Positions 58,759 through 64,000 of a stretch of 64,000 bases of DNA are shown in pieces. Under the pieces are notes generated by a model that did not search any database, was not told where the DNA came from, and saw only the letters and a program-made list of their open reading frames with translations. The stretch comes from Plantago major (taxonomy: Eukaryota > Streptophyta > Magnoliopsida > Lamiales > Plantaginaceae), in the NCBI GenBank assembly GCA_026545765.1, contig CM048841.1, positions 100,273,352 through 100,337,351 on the forward strand, read 5' to 3'. The position numbers and the translations under genes were made by a program. Position 1 is the stretch's first letter. Each line of letters begins with the position of its first letter.

Positions 58759-61700
58759 CACTACAAAAATATCCTGTTTTAGCGACGGAACTATCCGTCG
58801 CTAAAACAGGACCGATCCGTCGCTAAATCCGTAGTGACGGATAACTCCCCCGTCCCCAAACCTTTCGTCACAAGTTTTTGGCGATGGATAAGTATTCCGT
58901 CGACAAATAACGACGAACTGGCGACCGATTACTATCCGTCGTCAATTAGTTACGGAATTTAGCGACGGATAGTAATCCGTCGCTAAATTCCGTAACTAAT
59001 TTGCCCTTAATTCGTGTGGAATTTAGCGACGGAAATATTCCCGTCCCTAAATTCCATAGGCTAATTCGCCTTAATGCGTGAATTTAGCGACATAATTATT
59101 TTCGTCGCTAAATTTACTGTTTTTATTTTTATTTTTTGTATTTTAAATTCCTGTTTCACATTTCATCTGTTTTTTCACATAATATAATCATACATAATAT
59201 GTCCGAAACAATTAAATTGCATTAAATATCCAAACGTAGATAAATTGCATATCAAATATTCGACGAATATAAATAATTCATACCGAAGTCTAATGTAACT
59301 AAGAATGCAATAGTGTCAAAGTATGTAGCATAAACAACATAAGTCTGATGTAATAAGAATGGGGAGGAGGCGGTGGGTGGTACTGATACGAGTCTGTTCC
59401 TCAAGCACTTGCTGGTAAGCTGCCTTGGTCGCAGCTATTTCCTCGTGGAGAGGAGTCATCATCCATTGAACCTGGTCCTGTGTGAAGAGATTAGATCGTG
59501 ATCCTCCGTGGGACACTGAGAAGCTACTAGAACTCATAGAAGGGCCCAAACTTCCCAATCAATATGTTCGACCCTTGTTGTCCACTAGGTTGACATCAAA
59601 GAAGATTTGGTCTTGCTCTTTAATTGACAGCTCATGACCGTCGATCATCCTCTCATCCATCCTCCTCTCCACCTCACTCTGCAATAGTAAAGTGCATACG
59701 AAATGAGATGCAATTTTAGGAATCACTTTAAAATACACAAATACAAATGTTAACCTTAAGAAAGAAACGTACCGCAATACGCTCGACCTCACGTCAGTCC
59801 AAATGCCATTCTTCAGCTTAGCCTTCTTGAAGTGGTATAGAGCACTCTTCGGCTGTCCTCTATTGGCCTAAAAAATATATGTGCAAACAAGTAGTTAGTT
59901 GATTGAACTGAAAGCAAAAAATATGTTATATATGTATCATATTCCAAGTCATAAACAACATATTTACTAACCTCCATCACGTGATCTGTAACAACAGTTC
60001 GCGACCCATAGTGATGTATGGCAGTGCCCGTGCCATCTCGCGGCTTAGTCAAACGGTTTTGTCTATTCTTGAAAGCTTGATCCTAGACAAAGGGATCATT
60101 CCAGTATGCCTCTCAAAGTGCCCACTCCTCATCCCCCACCCAAGTTGGTTGTCTGCGTGTCTCCTTCATTTTGTGAACCATTTTCCTATAGAGGTTTGAT
60201 CCTAAAATCTCGAAAACAGAGTACAAATGGGGCACCAGGGCATTGGGAATGTAGTAGTCTTTCTACAACAATTCCATACAAAGTAAAAATTACACCAGTT
60301 TAAAGAAAGATAACAATTTAAATATAACACCAAGTTTAGTGGCTAATTAACATACCACTCAAATTGTGTGCAATAAGTTCATGAATAAACACCAATATAT
60401 AACGCAAGTTTAATGGCTAACATACCACTCAAATTACACAACAAGTTCATGAATGGTGACTAACATATCAAACCAAGCTTAGTGGCTAACATACCACTCA
60501 AATTGTCCTAAAATTGACTAACACAATGATAACTTATATATCACCCAAGTTTAGTGGCTAACATACCACTCACAGATATAGTGGCTAACATACCACATAC
60601 ATTAACACAACGATTAAAAGAACAAATAAAGCATTCATTGTAACATTTAAGCTTTTATCGCAACTCATCAAAGTAAAAGTGCTTCATCCGGTCCGAGATG
60701 TTTGTCCACTTCTCGCCTCCATCTCCCGGCATTTCCCTCCTGCCCCTAAAGAATTTGCCGAGTTTATCTGAAGCAGTCAGTGGCCAAAACCTGTTACCAA
60801 TGAGACAAACAAGAAACGAATATTCATTAGTAAAATCATGTAACATATATTTATCTTAAGTTATGTTCTACAAATGCATAATACTTACTTGTTCTTGTCG
60901 TTGGGGAACAACACCAGCTTCCCCTGATATGTAGCACCGTCTGGCAACGTGAGATAGGGACATCCGTCAGAGGGGTAGTCACCAGGAGCATGTGACGTAG
61001 AGGCCGGGGGAGTCTCTGGAACCTCGGACTGGCTGTTGCTCCCACCAATATCATATCCGACCAGAGGACTAGTACCTCCACTCATTTGGTGTCTTGCCCT
61101 TTTGAAACCGATGGACTCCCCCTACCCTTACACCTGGGAGGAAGGTATGTGGACTTCCATTGGCATGGCATCTGCAAGAGCATATAAGAAATTGCAGGAA
61201 ATAATGTGTTAGGAAAGAATACATGAATAGGCATGTAAAACATATACATTTGACATATATTAAAGCACAAAAAGTTGGGATAATCAACAACTAAGCATAT
61301 ATACACATAACAACTAATTAAGCATACAATACACACATACCCTCGTCCTCCTCGGCTATTGTTAAGTCTAATTAGCCTGACACGTCTACAATTATTAGAT
61401 TCATAACATGCATTTTACGTTAATATAATCACCAAATAGTCTCAAAACACTTAATAAAATTTTCATAATCTAGAGCATATACGAATTTATCGAATCAAAA
61501 GTACTACGTACTTACAAACATCCTAACATTATACTAATTAACAATCCAAATTCACAATCAATATATCAATTGCACAAAGTTAACTAGCTAGTATACTATA
61601 GTTCCCATAAACATAAAATTGATCTAATTAGTCGAAATTAACAAAATTCCCAAATTTGTACAAGAGTTTCAAAATACTCAACTAAATCTTCCTAATCCTA

Positions 61701-62281
61701 CTACATATACGAAAATATCAAATTAAAAGCACTACATACTTCCAAACATCCTAACATTATACTAAAAATCCAAATTCACAATCAATATATCAATTACACA
61801 TCTCAAAGTTATCACACTATGCAATATAAGATAAACTAACTACTACATACTTACAATAAATATGCAATTGCTAAAATTAGCCGCAATTAACAAAATCCCC
61901 AAATTTGGCAAAGTAAGGGTTTTAGCCAAAATACCTTCGATTAAGCGGACCACCCGAACTTCTTGTCCCACGAGCTTCGAAAACACTCCGAAATTGGCCG
62001 GAATGGCGAAGTTTTGGTCGGAAATTGGAAATGGCGAAATGAAGAAAAGAAGGAAGAAAGAATGAAGCAGAAATGAAAATGGAGAAGAAAAGGGGTCCTG
62101 CCCCGTTTCTATAACTATTTTAGCGACGGATCGCTATCCGTCACTAAAATTGGTTTCTTTTTAATTTGTTTTCTTTTTTTATGTTGGTCAACTTATTTAG
62201 GGACGGATATAATATCCGTCCCTAAATAATGACGGATACAAATATCCGTCGCTAAACCTAGCGATTCGTCGCTAGGTAGTG
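58759..62281. mobile_element. CACTA element, 3523 bp, inserted in the copia element, target duplication ACA
   Basis: The ends are CACTACAAAAATATCCTG and CGTCGCTAGGTAGTG. ACA flanks both (58756-58758, 62282-62284). Subterminal regions carry many TTTAGCGACGGAT/ATCCGTCGCTAAA words in both orientations. When the element and one ACA are disregarded, the copia protease frame runs straight into the following copia sequence. Inside, on the minus strand, are exons of an En/Spm accessory protein (Ptta type) but no catalytic transposase, so it depends on a partner. Confidence 0.95.
59316..61085 (-). pseudogene. En/Spm (Ptta/Transposase_24-type) protein remnant in the CACTA element
   Basis: From an ATG at 61085 the pieces read, in order: GYDIGGSNSQSEVPETPPAS ... 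GATYQGKLVLFPNDK (60885-61085); FWPLTASDKLGKFFRGRREM ... MKHFYFDEL (60655-60795); MVHKMKETRRQPTWVGDEEW (about 60120-60200); NRLTKPRDGTGTAIHHYGSR (about 59970-60050); GQPKSALYHFKKAKLKNGIW (about 59800-59870); ERRMDERMIDGHELSIKEQD (about 59600-59690); and a tail with EEIAATKAAYQQVLEEQTRI. This is the pattern of plant Ptta/En/Spm accessory proteins. At least two in-frame stops occur within the middle exon (after EEWAL and after WNDPFV), so it is probably inactive. Confidence 0.75.
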
Positions 62282-62284
62282 ACA

Positions 62285-62800
62285 GTGATGCTGGGAAATG
62301 ACATGATATGCAACATACAAGTAGTTGGTGATATCAAGCTCAAAATGAGTGATGATTATGTGAAGCTACTCACAGATGTAAGGTACATACCTGAGCTCAA
62401 AAGAAATTTAATTTCTCTTGGTACTTTAGAGAGTAAAGGTTATAAGTTTAGCTTTGAAAATGGTATGCTCATTTTTGTTTAACAAGAATGCATCTGCTGT
62501 CATGAGTGGTGTTAGGAGGAACAAGCTCTATTATATGAAATGTAGAGTGATTACTGGTGATGTATCTGTTGCTAGTGTAAATGATACAGAGTTATGGCAT
62601 AGGATAATGGCTTATGTTAGTGAGAAAGACTTGATTGAATTGCACAAGAAGCAAGTCTTTGATACCATTAAAATTGAGAAGCTCAAAACCTATGGGCTAT
62701 GCATTATGGGTAAATCTAAAAGAAACCCCTTCCCAACTGATATTCATACAAGTGAAGCTCCCCTAAACTATATTCATTCAGATCTATAGGGACCTGCTAA
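62285..62800 (+). pseudogene. copia protease end and GAG-pre-integrase, disrupted
   Basis: The copia frame resumes after the CACTA element with VVGDIKLKMSDDYVKLLTDV and RYIPELKRNLISLG. A frame change near 62470 leads to NKLYYMKCRVITGDVSVASV and ELWHRIMAYVSEKDLIELHK, the pre-integrase zinc region, in which the usual WHRRLGH is WHRIMAY. A TAG at 62787-62789 replaces the expected W of the DLWGP motif. Confidence 0.85.
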
Positions 62801-62801
62801 A

Positions 62802-63463
62802 GTGCAGACAAATGGTGGAGGTAGGTACTTCATGTCTCTGATAGATGACTACACCAAGAGAGTATGGGTGTATGTGTTAAATAATAAGAGTGATGCTTTC
62901 TCAAAGTTTAAAGAGTGGTGTGCAGAAGTTGAAAATGAGAAAATCCTGAAAGTGAAGGTGTTAAGAACTGACAACGGTCTAGAGTTTTTATCAGGTGAAT
63001 TCAACAAATTCTACAGTGAGAAAGGTATAAAGAGGCATAGAACAATACCTGGTACTCCACAGAAAAATGGCCTTGTTGAGAGAATGAATAGAACTCTATT
63101 AGAGAGAACAAGATGTATCATGTTTCAGGCAGGTGTTCCTAAATCATTCTGGGGAGAAGCTGTAACCATTGTGTGTTACTTAGTAAATAAAACACCTTCA
63201 TCTGTTATACATATGAAAACACCAGATGAAATGTGGTATGGAGGTGTTAAAGACTACTCTCACTTAAGGGTATTTGGTTGTTTAGCCTATGTGCATGTCA
63301 GACATGACAAACTTGAGCCCATGGCACTTAAGTGTATATTTGTTGGATATCCTAAAGGAGTGAAGGGCTATAAACTCTGGTGCATTGAGAAAAACTCTCA
63401 GAAGGTCATTATTAACAGGGATGTCATGTTTGAAGAATCTGTATTCCCATATAAAAATTAAGA
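62802..63463 (+). pseudogene. copia integrase core
   Basis: The frame contains FMSLIDDYTKRVWVY, RTDNGLEFLSGEF and TPQKNGLVERMNRTLLERTR, giving the three acidic residues D, D and E of the DDE catalytic triad. The C-terminal part has HLRVFGCLAYVHVRHDKLEP and CIFVGYPKGVKGYKLW, the copia GKGY-like region. It stops at 63460-63462, before a low-conservation linker leading to reverse transcriptase. The triad is intact but the upstream stop makes this copy non-functional. Confidence 0.9.
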
Positions 63464-64000
63464 TCATCACCTGACAACTGATATGCATAATTTTAAAGAT
63501 TCTGAGATTCAGGTGGAGCTCAGGAGAGTTAATGATCATGCAAGAGAGAATCATGAAGTTGTTAGTGATTCTCATACTCAATAGGATCAAAGTGATATTC
63601 ATCAACCTAACAATTCACTTGAAAATGAAGCATCTCAGAGCTCACCTATCAAGAATAATTCAGCTCAGAGATCCCCTATCAGTAATGATGTGTCTCAAAG
63701 CCCAACTACAACAGTCAGTACTTCTGTACCTGAACAACAGGCACCTGAAATTACACAACCAGTTGCAGAGAGGAGAAATTACACTAGAAGGAAGGTGGCA
63801 CCTGTTATGACAGATGAAATTAGGAATTTTCAACTGACAAGAGACAGAGAGAAAAGACAACACAAGGCAACTAATATGTATGGTTTCAGTAACCTAGTGC
63901 CATTTTCACTAAGTACTTGCCAAGATATTGAATATCAGGAGCCACAGGACTTTAAAGAAGCAAGTACATGTGCTCACAAGCAAGAGTGGATTGTTGCTAT
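63464..64000 (+). pseudogene. copia linker region toward reverse transcriptase
   Basis: Polar, poorly conserved linker with repeated SSAQRSP/SQSSPI-like words in a frame different from the integrase core. It leads into NMYGFSNLVPFSLSTCQDIE and KEASTCAHKQEWIVA, which in copia elements lie just upstream of the reverse transcriptase. The window ends there. Confidence 0.7.

Larger units (their letters stand above)
57271..64000 (+). mobile_element. Ty1/copia retrotransposon, degenerate and interrupted, 3' end outside the window
   Basis: A 5' LTR is followed by gag (UBN2-type), zinc knuckle, protease motif, GAG-pre-integrase and integrase core in copia order. The window ends just before the reverse transcriptase (after a linker containing NMYGFSNLVPFS and KEASTCAHKQEWIVA). 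A 3.5-kb CACTA element sits between the protease and pre-integrase regions. The copy is dead: frame changes near 57815, 58500 and 62470 and stops at 62787 and 63460 break the polyprotein. Confidence 0.92.

Noticed and set aside
1..64000. CRISPR arrays, prokaryotic operons, phage or plasmid features
   Set aside because: Introns, plant gene families and plant transposons throughout; the tandem repeats lack the regular spacer structure of CRISPR arrays.

Overview
This window is nuclear DNA from a flowering plant. Genes carry short exons with GT-AG introns, several families are plant-specific (SUVH with YDG/SRA, PsbP-domain protein with a twin-arginine lumen signal, MOT1 molybdate transporter, thionin-like peptide, plant-type Enhancer of polycomb-like protein, NRPD7/NRPE7-like Pol IV/V subunit), and the intergenic DNA is A+T-rich and full of plant transposons (copia, CACTA, Mutator-like, hAT MITE, Stowaway MITEs). 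The protein sequences look like a eudicot, perhaps an asterid such as Lamiales; that narrower guess is impression only.

Layout. 1-2.7 kb: 5' half of a SUVH5/6-type H3K9 methyltransferase gene (minus), cut by the window edge. 4.6-5.7 kb: Mutator-like element with a 9-bp target duplication. 6.1-8.9 kb: MIEL1/CHYR-type CHY-RING E3 ligase (minus, 11 coding exons reconstructed). 10.9-21.9 kb: gene-free, holding a ~305-bp tandem array, a hAT MITE, a Stowaway-like element split by an uncharacterised 2.2-kb insertion, and an 829-bp solo LTR. 22-28.3 kb: MOT1-like molybdate transporter (plus), a two-exon thionin-like secreted peptide (minus) and an AGD14-like ArfGAP (minus, 12 exons). 28.6-29.1 kb: truncated gene fragment beside a Mutator-like terminus. 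30.4-37.3 kb: very large Enhancer of polycomb-like gene (minus, 4 coding exons, 1932 aa). 41.5-43.9 kb: lysine/glutamate-rich nuclear-type protein (plus). 45-48.6 kb: PsbP-domain protein PPD5-like (minus, 11 exons, one GC-AG intron). 48.8-52.8 kb: nest of transposons, with two foldback palindromes inside a longer inverted-repeat element, one broken by a CACTA element and the other by a Stowaway MITE. 53.3-54.8 kb: type II DnaJ/HSP40 (minus). 55.3-55.9 kb: long-TIR element. 56.5-57.0 kb: disrupted NRPD7/NRPE7-like gene. 57.3-64 kb: degenerate Ty1/copia retrotransposon broken by a 3.5-kb CACTA element.

The genes are independent single-copy-type plant genes, not an operon or pathway cluster. Three concern chromatin or RNA-directed silencing (SUVH, EPL, NRPD7/E7-like), which is a coincidence of position as far as the sequence shows. 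The most informative structures are the nested insertions: five elements have recognisable target-site duplications (9 bp Mutator-like, 8 bp hAT, 5 bp LTR, 3 bp for each of two CACTA elements), and several insertions can be dated relative to each other. Exon boundaries were worked out by hand from splice signals, reading phase and family resemblance; no database search was run.
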